Part shown: piece by piece, positions 44,625 to 53,818 of the stretch
Position numbering within the stretch: position 1 is the first letter of the stretch
Layout: each line of letters starts with the position of its first letter
Assembly: GCA_013141115.1 (NCBI GenBank)
Contig: JABFRP010000002.1
Coordinates: 2,158,647-2,222,646 of the forward strand
Length of the DNA: 64,000 nucleotides
Source of the DNA: Ferruginibacter sp.
GTDB taxonomy: Bacteria > Bacteroidota > Bacteroidia > Chitinophagales > Chitinophagaceae
Direction of reading: 5' to 3'
Program-made: the position numbers and the translations under genes
Notes under the pieces: generated by a model
The model's database searches: none
Told to the model about the DNA's origin: nothing
The model's input: the letters and a program-made list of their open reading frames with translations, nothing else

Positions 44625-46321
44625 TTATAATCTCATTGTACAAATTTCAACACATAGAATATCTTTTGGCATTTGCCGCTATCCCTGTTTTAGTGGCACT
44701 ATATTTTCTTGCACTTGGCTGGAAGAAAAAAACGATCAAGAAAATTGGTGATGAACGATTAGTGAAAGAGATGATCAAAAATTATTCTCCGCAACGCTTT
44801 GCTCTAAAATTTATTTTAATTGTTACTGCTTTTGCATCCGGGGTTTTTGCGCTGGCAAACTTACGGTCGCCAAAGGGGGCAGAAAAAGTAAGCCGTAATG
44901 GTATTGATGTAATGATTGCACTGGATGTAAGTAAAAGTATGCTGGCGCAAGATATAAAACCAACCAGGTTAGACAGGGCAAAACAAGCCATAGGTAAATT
45001 GATAGACAAGTTGGACAATGATAGAATTGGTATTGTTGTTTTTGCGGGAAAAGCGTATTTGCAAATGCCGCTTACGGGAGATCATGGTGCTGCAAAAATG
45101 TATTTAAATTCCGCTACAACAGATATTGTACCTACACAGGGCACTGTAATTAGCGAAGCGTTAAAAATGTGCTACGCATCTTTTAATGCTAAAGAAAAAA
45201 AATACAAGTCTGTTATTTTAATAAGTGATGGCGAAGACCATGATGAGGAAGCTGCTAAAGTTGCCAGCCAGATGGCTGCAGAAGGGGTGATTATAAATAC
45301 GGTAGGCATTGGGTCTCCTGAAGGCTCTACCATTATTGATGCGGCCACTAATGAAACAAAAAAAGATACCGAAGGCAATACAGTAGTTACCAAATTAAAT
45401 GAAACGGAATTGATGGGTATTGCAGAAAAAGGTAATGGCATCTATCAACGTTATAACAATACCGATGATGTGGTAGCAAGGCTGGATGCACAATTGAGCA
45501 GCATGGATCAGCGTACTGTAACCGAAGACTCATTGGTAAACTACAAAAACTTTTTTCAATATTTTTTATTGCTGTCGTTGCTGTTGCTGGTTATTGAAAT
45601 GATGATATCGGAAAGGGTAAAAAATATGGTTGTAAAAGGTAACGCAGTTAAATTAGCAGCTTTGTTGCCTTTTGTTTTTTGTTTATTGCCGGCTTTATCT
45701 TTTGCACAAAATGATAAAGCAATTATTAAAAAAGGTAATGAAGCTTATCAGAAAAACGAATTTGAAAAGGCTGCTGAGCAATACCAGAAAGTAATTACTA
45801 AAACTCCGGCTAATGCAACTGCACAGTACAATTTGGGTAATGCGTTATACAAGAATAGTAAAACTGATGAAGCGGTAACAGCTTACGATAATGCAGCAAC
45901 TAATCTTTTGGCAAAAGAAGAAAAATCGAAGGCACTGTACAATAAGGGTGTGGTATTGCAGAATAATAAAAAACTGCCGGAGTGTATTGACGCATATAAA
46001 AATGCGTTGAAATTAAATCCGCAGGATGATGATGCCAGGCAAAATTTACAAAAAGCTTTACAGCAATTAAAGCAGCAGCAACAGCAGCAAAAAAAAGACA
46101 ACAAAGAGCAAAAGAAACCTAAAGAAGATCAAAAGAAAAAAGAACAGGATAAGAAAAAAGAGGAAGAAAAAAATCAACAACCTAAACCTCAGCCTTCTAA
46201 AATAACGAAGAAGGATGCAGAGGAAAAATTAAAAGCCCTGTTGCAGCAGGAACGAAACCTGCAGGATAAACTTAAGAAAGTAAATGTGGCTTCTCCCAAT
46301 AAGCCGGAAAAGGATTGGTAA
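44615..46321 (+). CDS. VWA-TPR membrane protein (BatB/BatC-like fusion)
   Basis: A 568-residue protein. Two N-terminal membrane helices flank a short loop. A von Willebrand A domain (about 95-285) carries a MIDAS-type site starting ALDVSKSML, and another helix lies near 310-330. A second hydrophobic segment near 350 is followed by TPR repeats (370-500) and a Gln/Lys-rich tail. VWA plus TPR matches the separate BatB and BatC proteins of the Bacteroides aerotolerance operon. No moxR or batD is adjacent here. The start is uncertain: TTG 44615, or TTG 44636, which fits the family start better. Confidence 0.85.
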   Translation: MVLIIISLYKFQHIEYLLAFAAIPVLVALYFLALGWKKKTIKKIGDERLVKEMIKNYSPQRFALKFILIVTAFASGVFALANLRSPKGAEKVSRNGIDVMIALDVSKSMLAQDIKPTRLDRAKQAIGKLIDKLDNDRIGIVVFAGKAYLQMPLTGDHGAAKMYLNSATTDIVPTQGTVISEALKMCYASFNAKEKKYKSVILISDGEDHDEEAAKVASQMAAEGVIINTVGIGSPEGSTIIDAATNETKKDTEGNTVVTKLNETELMGIAEKGNGIYQRYNNTDDVVARLDAQLSSMDQRTVTEDSLVNYKNFFQYFLLLSLLLLVIEMMISERVKNMVVKGNAVKLAALLPFVFCLLPALSFAQNDKAIIKKGNEAYQKNEFEKAAEQYQKVITKTPANATAQYNLGNALYKNSKTDEAVTAYDNAATNLLAKEEKSKALYNKGVVLQNNKKLPECIDAYKNALKLNPQDDDARQNLQKALQQLKQQQQQQKKDNKEQKKPKEDQKKKEQDKKKEEEKNQQPKPQPSKITKKDAEEKLKALLQQERNLQDKLKKVNVASPNKPEKDW

Positions 46322-46336
46322 ATTAATTCTCAGCCC

Positions 46337-46963
46337 ATGTTAAAATATTTTCAATTATTTTTTCTATTGACGGCTGTTGCATTTATCAGTTGCAATCAAT
46401 TCTCCAATTCATTAAACAATATCAGTAAAAGGAACATCAATAAATTTACTGTGGCATTAATGCCTTACAAAGGTTTTGATACTACTTTATTGAAAGAAGT
46501 ATTAAAAGAGATAGAAGCGTTCTATGTATGCAATGCAATTATTTTTCCTGCAAATGATTTACCTGAAAATGCTTTTTATGCTCCCCGGCAAAGATATAAG
46601 GCTGATAGTTTATTGTTGTTTCAAAAGCAACTGGCTAAAGATGGTATAAGGTCGGTGGTAGGGTTTACAGCAAAAGATATTTCTACATCTACTCCCGACT
46701 GGGGCATTTTTGGTTTAGGTTATTGCCCGGGAAAAGCCTGTGTTATTTCTACCTGTCGTTTACAAAAAGCTTCTGCCACAACTGCACAGTTGAAAGAAAG
46801 GTTGATAAAAGTTGTGCTGCACGAACTGGGACATAATTTAGGCTTACCCCATTGTACAGCTGATAAAGAATGTTTATTAACAGATGCCGGCGGAACAATT
46901 AAACAAGTGGATAATGAAAGAAAATGGCTTTGCAGTAATTGCACACAAATTCTTCATCAATAG
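46337..46963 (+). CDS. Archaemetzincin-like zinc metalloprotease lipoprotein
   Basis: A 208-residue protein with a lipoprotein signal (VAFISC, cysteine near residue 19). The zinc site HELGHNLGLPHC (near 156-167) is followed by CxL, where archaemetzincins usually have CxM, and a final CSNC that matches the second zinc-type pair. Archaemetzincins are metzincin-fold peptidases; the human forms AMZ1 and AMZ2 are known. The spacing of the first cysteine pair here is five residues rather than four. The enzyme is predicted active but its substrate is unknown. Confidence 0.85.
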   Translation: MLKYFQLFFLLTAVAFISCNQFSNSLNNISKRNINKFTVALMPYKGFDTTLLKEVLKEIEAFYVCNAIIFPANDLPENAFYAPRQRYKADSLLLFQKQLAKDGIRSVVGFTAKDISTSTPDWGIFGLGYCPGKACVISTCRLQKASATTAQLKERLIKVVLHELGHNLGLPHCTADKECLLTDAGGTIKQVDNERKWLCSNCTQILHQ

Positions 46964-46990
46964 TTAGCAACATTCTGGCTTCTTAATTGT

Positions 46991-46998
46991 TATTTTTG
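46991..46998 (+). promoter_or_regulatory. -7 box of ispG, 4 bp before ATG
   Basis: TATTTTTG matches TAnnTTTG; CACT separates it from ATG 47003. The upstream -33 element is weak. Confidence 0.5.
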
Positions 46999-47002
46999 CA
47001 CT

Positions 47003-49015
47003 ATGCAATTCTATAGCGAATCACTTACATCATACAAGCGGCTTACTACCAGGGAAGTTAAAGTAGGTAACCTTTTATTGGGTAATAATCATCCCATACG
47101 TGTACAAACCATGACAACCACCGACACAATGGATACCATGGCTACCGTAGAGCAATCTATCCGATGCATTGAAGCAGGTGCCGAGCTGGTGCGTATTACT
47201 GCACCATCAAAAAAGGAAGCTGAAAATTTGCAGAACATAAAAGATGAGTTAAGAAAGAGAGGTTATAATACACCGCTGGTTGCTGATATTCACTTTACAC
47301 CCAATGCTGCAGAAATAGCTGCTACGATTGTAGAAAAAGTAAGGGTGAACCCGGGCAATTATGTAGATAAGAAAAAGTTTGAACAGATAGAATATACCGA
47401 TGCTGAATATGCAGAAGAAATTGAAAGAATAAGGGAACGCTTTACGCCGCTGGTTTTAATTTGTAAACAACATGGAACAGCGATGCGTATTGGTACCAAC
47501 CATGGTAGTTTGAGTGATAGAATAATGAGCCGCTATGGAGATACCGCAAACGGCATGGTGGAAAGTGCAATGGAGTTTTTACGCATTGCAAGAAGCGAAG
47601 ATTATCACCAGATAATCTTAAGCATGAAGAGCAGTAATCCGCAGGTGATGGTGCAGGCTTACCGCTTATTGATCAAACATATGATGGAAGAGTTTGGCGA
47701 ATGTTACCCATTGCATTTGGGTGTAACCGAAGCAGGAGATGGTGAAGATGGAAGAATAAAAAGTGCTATAGGAATTGGAACGTTGCTGGAAGATGGCATT
47801 GGTGATACGATAAGGGTTTCGTTGACAGAAGATCCGGAGTTAGAGATACCTGTTTGTAAAGATATAGTGAGTCGCTATCAGGATAATGCGCAAACAAATA
47901 CCGCACCCATAAATAAATTGCAATACTCCCCGTTTGAATATAAAAGAAGAGAAACAATTGAAGTCTTCAACATTGGAAAAAAACATGTGCCGGTTGTTGT
48001 TGCTGATTATATGCATGCTGAAACAATTGCTCATCAAGACTTACAGGCCATTGGTTATACTTACAATGAAGCAACGGATAAATGGAATATTGGTGATGCC
48101 GCAGCAGATTATATATATACAGGTAAGAAAGTAATTAATTTTAATTTGCCTGGAACAGTAAAAATAATTTGCGATTATAATACATGGGGTAATGGAATTG
48201 CTAATAATCTTGAACACTTTGACGAAGAAAAATATTTTCCTCTTTACCAACTTGGTCAATTTATAAATCCAGAAAAAAAATCTCCAATTTTAAATTTCGT
48301 TTCAATTGATACGGCAGATACAAACCCCGAATTATTGGATGAAGAATTGGCGCTGATTAAAAAAATTGCAGCAGATGAAACCGTAGTGTTTTGTTTGTAT
48401 TCCTCTGCAAAAAACAGCATGCAATCAGTGAGAGCGTTTGTAAACAGTCTGATGGAACAACAAATAAAAGCACCGGTAATTTTAGCGGTGGAAAGTGAGC
48501 ACACATCTATTGACGAACAACTGATAAATTTTGCAACAGAAAGCGGTGCGTTATTTTTAGATGGCATGGGCGATGGCATCTGGCTGATGAATGATCCTGC
48601 TAAATTGATCAACCAAAAGGTAACCGGAAGAACATATCTTGAAACAAAAAGCAATCATCAGTTCATTAATAATACATCATTCTCCATACTTCAGGCGGTA
48701 CGTACCAGAATTTCCAAAACAGAATACATCAGTTGCCCAAGTTGTGGCCGTACATTATTTGATCTGCAGGAAACTACTGCAAAGATCCGTGCTGTTACCA
48801 ATCATTTAAAAGGATTAAAAATTGCTATTATGGGCTGTATTGTAAATGGCCCCGGCGAAATGGCCGATGCCGATTTTGGTTATGTAGGCAGCGGCCCCGG
48901 AAAAATAACTTTATACAAAGGCAAAGAAGTAGTGAAAAGAAATATTGACAGCAACATTGCAGTGGATGAACTGATCAATTTATTAAAAGAGAATGATGCC
49001 TGGGTAGAAAATTAA
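47003..49015 (+). CDS. ispG: 4-hydroxy-3-methylbut-2-enyl-diphosphate synthase, long form
   Basis: IspG (GcpE) is the [4Fe-4S] enzyme that converts MEcPP to HMBPP in the MEP isoprenoid pathway. The 670-residue length is that of the three-domain form, with a large insertion (about 290-560) between the TIM barrel and the cluster domain, as in Bacteroidota and plants. Barrel landmarks are PIRVQTMTTTDTMD near 30 and VRVNPGNYVDKKKF near 115. The C-terminal cluster site shows SCPSCGRTLFDLQE near 575 and GCIVNGPGEMADADFGYVG near 615. Confidence 0.95.
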   Translation: MQFYSESLTSYKRLTTREVKVGNLLLGNNHPIRVQTMTTTDTMDTMATVEQSIRCIEAGAELVRITAPSKKEAENLQNIKDELRKRGYNTPLVADIHFTPNAAEIAATIVEKVRVNPGNYVDKKKFEQIEYTDAEYAEEIERIRERFTPLVLICKQHGTAMRIGTNHGSLSDRIMSRYGDTANGMVESAMEFLRIARSEDYHQIILSMKSSNPQVMVQAYRLLIKHMMEEFGECYPLHLGVTEAGDGEDGRIKSAIGIGTLLEDGIGDTIRVSLTEDPELEIPVCKDIVSRYQDNAQTNTAPINKLQYSPFEYKRRETIEVFNIGKKHVPVVVADYMHAETIAHQDLQAIGYTYNEATDKWNIGDAAADYIYTGKKVINFNLPGTVKIICDYNTWGNGIANNLEHFDEEKYFPLYQLGQFINPEKKSPILNFVSIDTADTNPELLDEELALIKKIAADETVVFCLYSSAKNSMQSVRAFVNSLMEQQIKAPVILAVESEHTSIDEQLINFATESGALFLDGMGDGIWLMNDPAKLINQKVTGRTYLETKSNHQFINNTSFSILQAVRTRISKTEYISCPSCGRTLFDLQETTAKIRAVTNHLKGLKIAIMGCIVNGPGEMADADFGYVGSGPGKITLYKGKEVVKRNIDSNIAVDELINLLKENDAWVEN

Positions 49016-49044
49016 AATAGCTGCTGTTGTTAGCAGCAGCTATT
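49008..49044 (-). terminator. Hairpin terminator between ispG and the prolyl oligopeptidase locus
   Basis: AATAGCTGCTG (49016-49026) and CAGCAGCTATT (49034-49044) form a perfect 11-bp stem. A TTTTAATTTT run follows on the minus strand, so it best serves the split protease gene. Confidence 0.75.
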
Positions 49045-49061
49045 AAAAAATCTATTAAAAA

Positions 49062-51137
49062 TTATTGCATACCCAATTGATTCATCAGGTACGTCATCCG
49101 CATGGTTTGGTTATCGATTATTTGTTGTGTTTGTTGGCCTGTACCATGCCCGCTGTTAAAATCTATCCAAAGCATTACCGGATTTTTTTGCCCTACATTA
49201 TTTTGTAAAGCTGCCACAAATTTTTTGGCATGTAACGGATCTACCCGGCTATCATAAGCTCCGGCAGTTACCAGCATATTGGGTACGCTTACACCTAATT
49301 TAATATTTTGATAAGGAGAGTATTTAAGCAGCCATGCAAAATCGGCTTCATTATCTGCACTGCCATATTCCGGGATCCAGTAGCGGGCAATTAAAAATTT
49401 ATGATAACGAACCATATCTAATAAAGGTACCGCACAAATAACGGCCTTAAACAAATCAGGCCTTTGCGTTACCATAGCACCCATTAATAAACCGCCATTG
49501 CTGCCGCCGGAAATAGCCAGTTTATTTTTATTGGTATATTTTTCTTTAATAGCCCATTCAGCAGCAGCAATAAAATCATCAAAGCAATTTTGTTTGTTTT
49601 GCAACATGGCGCCTTCATGCCATGCTTCGCCATACTCATCTCCGCCTCTGATTCCAGGCTCCAGAATTATTCCACCCCTGTTAATAAACGAGGCATAGCT
49701 GCCTACAAAACCTACGCTGATACCTGAATTAAAACCACCATAACCGGTTAAGATAACAGGATTGCTGCCATCCAGTTTTACATCTTTACGATGAATAACT
49801 TTTATGGGAACTTTTGTACCATCTTTTGAAGTATAAAATTTTACACTGCCGGTAATATTTTTTGTATCTACAGGCAACTCTCTGTAAAAGTATAATTTCC
49901 ATTTAAAATCATTGGCGCTGGCTACAAATGTTTTAGCAGGCGTAACAAATGATGTAATGGTTAAATAGATCAGATCTTCTTCTCTGTCGTAATTAAAACT
50001 GCTGATGTTGCCAGGCTCTGGCATTGGAACATCTTTGATGTACTTACCGGTAAAATCAAAAATGCGTAACCGGCTAACAATATCTTTTTTATCCTGAATG
50101 ATGATATTATGTTTGGTAACACTGTAGTTTTCCATTACAGTTTTACTTTCCGGTATTAATACTTTCCAGTTTTTACTATCTGGGTTTTTTGTGCTGCCGG
50201 TTAATAATTTAAAGTTAGGTGCATTATCATTCGTCATAATGTACAGCTTATCTCCAATAGCTTCGGGATATGCATTGTATTTTTTGCTGCTGTAAATTAT
50301 TTTTCCGGTATCCATGGTGCCGGTGTTTTTAATGCGAAGTGTATTGCTGTAAAAATCACTTTCGCCTAAAAAAGTTACATCACTGTAGCGGTTATCATAA
50401 ATGTAAAAACTGTTTTTGGCATCTTTGGGGGCACCTAAAAAAACATCATTCACTCTGCCGGCACCAAGCCTGTGCAGGTAAGTAGGTAAGGGCAATTGTT
50501 TATCAATTAATTCCTTATTGCGTAAAGTAATGTAGCCGTGTTGCTGGTCTTTTGTCCATTGAAAACCAAATACGCCCTCAAGTGGCGGGTATAATTCCTT
50601 ACCTGTTTTGGTATCTATAAAATAAACAGTATTTATTTCCGATCCGCTTTTTTGAATGCTAAAAGCGCAGATCTCGCCATTGTAAGAATAGTTAGAACCT
50701 GATAAAGATGTTTTGCCCGAAGTATCATAAGCAACCGGATCAAATATTAATTGCTTGTCACCATTTTCTAATATAGTAAAGATTTTATTTTGTTTATCGC
50801 CTTTTCTTTTAATGCTTTGAAATTTTCGTTTACCTACAGTGGTAACCGGTCCTTCATAATCTAAATCAATTATTGCAGCCAATTCTTCTCTTAAACCTTA
50901 TATTGGCTTTTGTATTTCATTCATGTATTTTAAAGTATAATCATGCTGGGCTTTGGTCCAAACTTTTACCTGTTCGTTGTCCTTATCTTCCAGCCAGCGA
51001 TAGTTATCAGTAAGGAATGTACCGTGTAAAGTATCAGTTACAGGCATTGCCGGTGTTGGGGGAGGATTAAACGTTACCTGGCTCATAGAACAAAAAGAGG
51101 TGGTTAATGCTATTAAGGTGAAAAATAGTTTTTTCAT
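49062..51137 (-). pseudogene. Prolyl oligopeptidase (S9A) split by an in-frame TAA
   Basis: Two ORFs in the same frame: 50898-51137 gives a signal peptide and the start of the propeller region (DNYRWLEDKDNEQVKVWTKA), and 49062-50882 gives the rest of the beta-propeller and the peptidase domain. The triad looks intact: GGSNGG serine, AYDSRVD aspartate, NSGHG histidine. The TAA follows EIQKPI; downstream codons read on as GLREEL and then IIDLDYEGP, so there is no frameshift, only a nonsense codon. The full frame would encode about 690 residues, normal for the family. It may be a recent pseudogene, an assembly error, or a gene with readthrough. The second part has a TTG at 50882 but no signal peptide. 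Confidence 0.82.
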
Positions 51138-51211
51138 ACAATTTTTATTAATTGATTTAATTACAAGTTAGAAAAATTAATTTTACTATCTCAACCATTT
51201 ATAAAAATAAT

Positions 51212-52810
51212 ATGCAAACAGACTTTTTGGTAATTGGCAGCGGCATTGCAGGTTTAACTTATGCTTTAAAAGTTGCTGAGGCATGCCCCGATAAAAAAGT
51301 AACCATTCTTACCAAAACCCAAAGCGATGAAACAAATACCAAATATGCACAAGGCGGCATTGCCGGTGTAATGGATTTTGATAAAGACAGTTTTAATAAA
51401 CATATTGAAGATACATTGATTGCAGGTGATGGCTTATGCAACAGAGAAGTGGTAGAAATTGTGGTAAAAGAAGGCGTGGAGCGGATAAAAGAAATAATTG
51501 ATTGGGGGGCACAGTTTGATAAAGAGCCGGATGGCGATTTTAAATTGGGTAAAGAAGGTGGCCATAGCGAATTTAGAATTTTACACCACAAAGATGTAAC
51601 GGGTTTAGAAATGGAACGGGCATTACTGGAAGCCATAAAACGAAAATCCAATATCGAATTGATCAGTCATTGTTTTGTGCTGGATATTATTACACAGCAC
51701 CATTTAGGTTTTTTAATTACCAAAGCCACACCCGATATTGAATGTTATGGTGTGTATATATTGAACCTGGCAACTAATAAAATTGAAAAAATTCTTTCTA
51801 AAATTACTTTGCTGGCAACAGGGGGCAATGGCCAGGTATATCGTACCACCACCAATCCGTCTATTGCCACCGGCGATGGAGTGGCCATGTTGTACAGGGC
51901 AAAAGGAAGAATTGAAAATATGGAGTTCATACAGTTTCATCCTACTGCATTGTACGAGCCGGGTGTACGTGGACAAAGTTTTTTGATTACCGAAGCAGTA
52001 CGTGGCGATGGCGGTATTTTACGCAACCATAATGGCGAAGCATTTATGGAGCGTTACGATCCAAGAAAAGATCTGGCACCACGTGATATAGTGGCCCGGG
52101 CAATAGATAACGAAATGAAAGTAGCTGGTACAGAAAATGTGTTTTTAGATTGCAGGCATTTTGGAAAAGAAAAATTTGTAGAACACTTTCCTAATATTTA
52201 TGAAAAGTGTTTGAGTATTGGAATAGATATTACTAAACATTTAATTCCTGTTGCACCAGCGGCACATTACAGTTGTGGCGGTATAAAAACCGATGAGCAG
52301 GCAAGAACATCAATAAAAAATTTATATGCCGCAGGCGAATGTGCCAGTACCGGTTTGCATGGTGCTAATCGTTTAGCCAGTAATTCTTTGTTAGAAGCAA
52401 TGGTATTTGCACACCGGGCTTATCTTGATGCAGTAAAAAACATTGATACTGTGCAATACAGTGCCAGCTTACCGGATTGGAAGGTAGATGGCACCTCATC
52501 ACCCAAAGAAATGATCTTAATTACACAAAGCGTAAAAGAATTAAAATTGCTGATGAGTGATTATGTAGGTATTGTTAGAAACAATGAACGTTTAAAAAGA
52601 GCCATGAAGCGACTGGATTTATTATTTGAAGAAACGGAAGACCTGTACAAAAAAACAATTGTATCGCCGCAACTGTGTGAGCTGCGCAATATGATCACAG
52701 TTGCTTTTTTAATTGTAAAAAGTGCAGAGTTCAGGCATGAAAGCCGTGGCCTGCATTTTAATACCGATTATCCAGGTAAGAGCGAAATGACACAAAACAT
52801 AGTTTTGTAA
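51212..52810 (+). CDS. nadB: L-aspartate oxidase
   Basis: NadB oxidises aspartate to iminoaspartate in NAD synthesis. The 532-residue flavoprotein begins with GSGIAGLTYALKVAE (FAD Rossmann site). It has TKYAQGGIAGVMD near 45, ATGGNGQVYRTTTNPSIATGDG near 208 (split by turns), EFIQFHPTALYEPG near 240 and the catalytic loop HYSCGGIKTDEQART near 353. It should work with NadA and NadC, not seen here. Fumarate reductase is excluded by length and this C-terminal region. Confidence 0.95.
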   Translation: MQTDFLVIGSGIAGLTYALKVAEACPDKKVTILTKTQSDETNTKYAQGGIAGVMDFDKDSFNKHIEDTLIAGDGLCNREVVEIVVKEGVERIKEIIDWGAQFDKEPDGDFKLGKEGGHSEFRILHHKDVTGLEMERALLEAIKRKSNIELISHCFVLDIITQHHLGFLITKATPDIECYGVYILNLATNKIEKILSKITLLATGGNGQVYRTTTNPSIATGDGVAMLYRAKGRIENMEFIQFHPTALYEPGVRGQSFLITEAVRGDGGILRNHNGEAFMERYDPRKDLAPRDIVARAIDNEMKVAGTENVFLDCRHFGKEKFVEHFPNIYEKCLSIGIDITKHLIPVAPAAHYSCGGIKTDEQARTSIKNLYAAGECASTGLHGANRLASNSLLEAMVFAHRAYLDAVKNIDTVQYSASLPDWKVDGTSSPKEMILITQSVKELKLLMSDYVGIVRNNERLKRAMKRLDLLFEETEDLYKKTIVSPQLCELRNMITVAFLIVKSAEFRHESRGLHFNTDYPGKSEMTQNIVL

Positions 52811-52848
52811 TTTTTTATAACAAGCCGTTGTAATTCTATTTAACATAG

Positions 52849-52879
52849 TTGCGTCGCACTCTTGTACTACATACCTTTG
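52849..52879 (+). promoter_or_regulatory. Promoter of the LpxL-like gene
   Basis: TTG at 52849-52851 and TACCTTTG at 52872-52879, 20 bp apart, give a good Bacteroidota -33/-7 pair. The ATG is at 52897. Confidence 0.6.
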
Positions 52880-52896
52880 CTCATCAAATTAACCCG

Positions 52897-53805
52897 ATGT
52901 ACTATATTGTTTATCCTCTGTTGTATTTAGTCTCATTGCTTCCATTCTTTATTTTGTATGGCATTAGTGATTTTTTTGCCTTCTTGTTGTACCATGTTAT
53001 TAAATACCGGAGAGAGGTGGTGATGAATAACCTGTCCATTGCATTTCCTGAAAAAACTGAGGTTGAAAGAATAAGAATAGCAAAAAAATTCTACCAGTAT
53101 TTTACCGATACGATGATTGAAAGTTTAAAATTTATTTCTATCTCTAAAAAGCAATTATTACAACGCAGTACAGGCTCTTTTGATATTATAAATGAAATGA
53201 TTGATAAAGGCTATAATATTAATTTAATGGCCGGCCACCAGTTTAATTGGGAATACGCCAATTTATTATATGCTATCAATTTAAAAATTCCTTTTGTAGG
53301 TGTTTACATGCCTATTAAAAATAAAAGTTTTAATAAAATATTTTACGATTTCCGCAGCCGTTACGGCACTGTTTTAATCAGTGCCCACGATTTTAAAAAT
53401 AAAATGCATGACGTTTTTAAAAAGCAATATATGCTGGCATTGGCGGCAGATCAAAACCCCGGTGCAGCAACTTTAGGTTACTGGCTAAATTTTTTTGGCA
53501 GGCCTACACCATTTGTAACCGGCCCCGAAAAAGGTGCTATTAAAAATAATGCGGCGGTAGTGTATGTTGGCTTTAAAAAAATAAAAAGAGGGCACTATAA
53601 ATTTGAAACTACTCTACTTGCCGAGCAAAGTGCACAAATGAAAAAAGGTGATCTAACCCTGCTTTACAGAGATATTTTAGAAAAAACAATTAAAGAGGAT
53701 CCTGCCAATTATTTATGGAGCCACCGCCGCTTTAAGTTTGAGTGGAAAGACGAGTATGAAAATTTATGGATAGATGACAAGGCAACAGCACCAAATCAAA
53801 AATAA
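52897..53805 (+). CDS. LpxL/HtrB-like lipid A acyltransferase
   Basis: A 302-residue inner-membrane acyltransferase from ATG 52897; the open frame to TTG 52849 overlaps the promoter. The N-terminal hydrophobic segment IVYPLLYLVSLLPFFILYG anchors it. AGHQFNWEYANLLYAI near 125 carries the H(X)4E catalytic dyad, and ADQNPGAATLGYWLNFFGRPTPF near 200 is split by conserved turns. It adds a secondary acyl chain to lipid A. It connects to lpxD, lpxC/fabZ and lpxA at 8460-14510. Related lysophospholipid acyltransferases are less likely. Confidence 0.92.
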   Translation: MYYIVYPLLYLVSLLPFFILYGISDFFAFLLYHVIKYRREVVMNNLSIAFPEKTEVERIRIAKKFYQYFTDTMIESLKFISISKKQLLQRSTGSFDIINEMIDKGYNINLMAGHQFNWEYANLLYAINLKIPFVGVYMPIKNKSFNKIFYDFRSRYGTVLISAHDFKNKMHDVFKKQYMLALAADQNPGAATLGYWLNFFGRPTPFVTGPEKGAIKNNAAVVYVGFKKIKRGHYKFETTLLAEQSAQMKKGDLTLLYRDILEKTIKEDPANYLWSHRRFKFEWKDEYENLWIDDKATAPNQK

Positions 53806-53818
53806 TGTTAGTATATTT

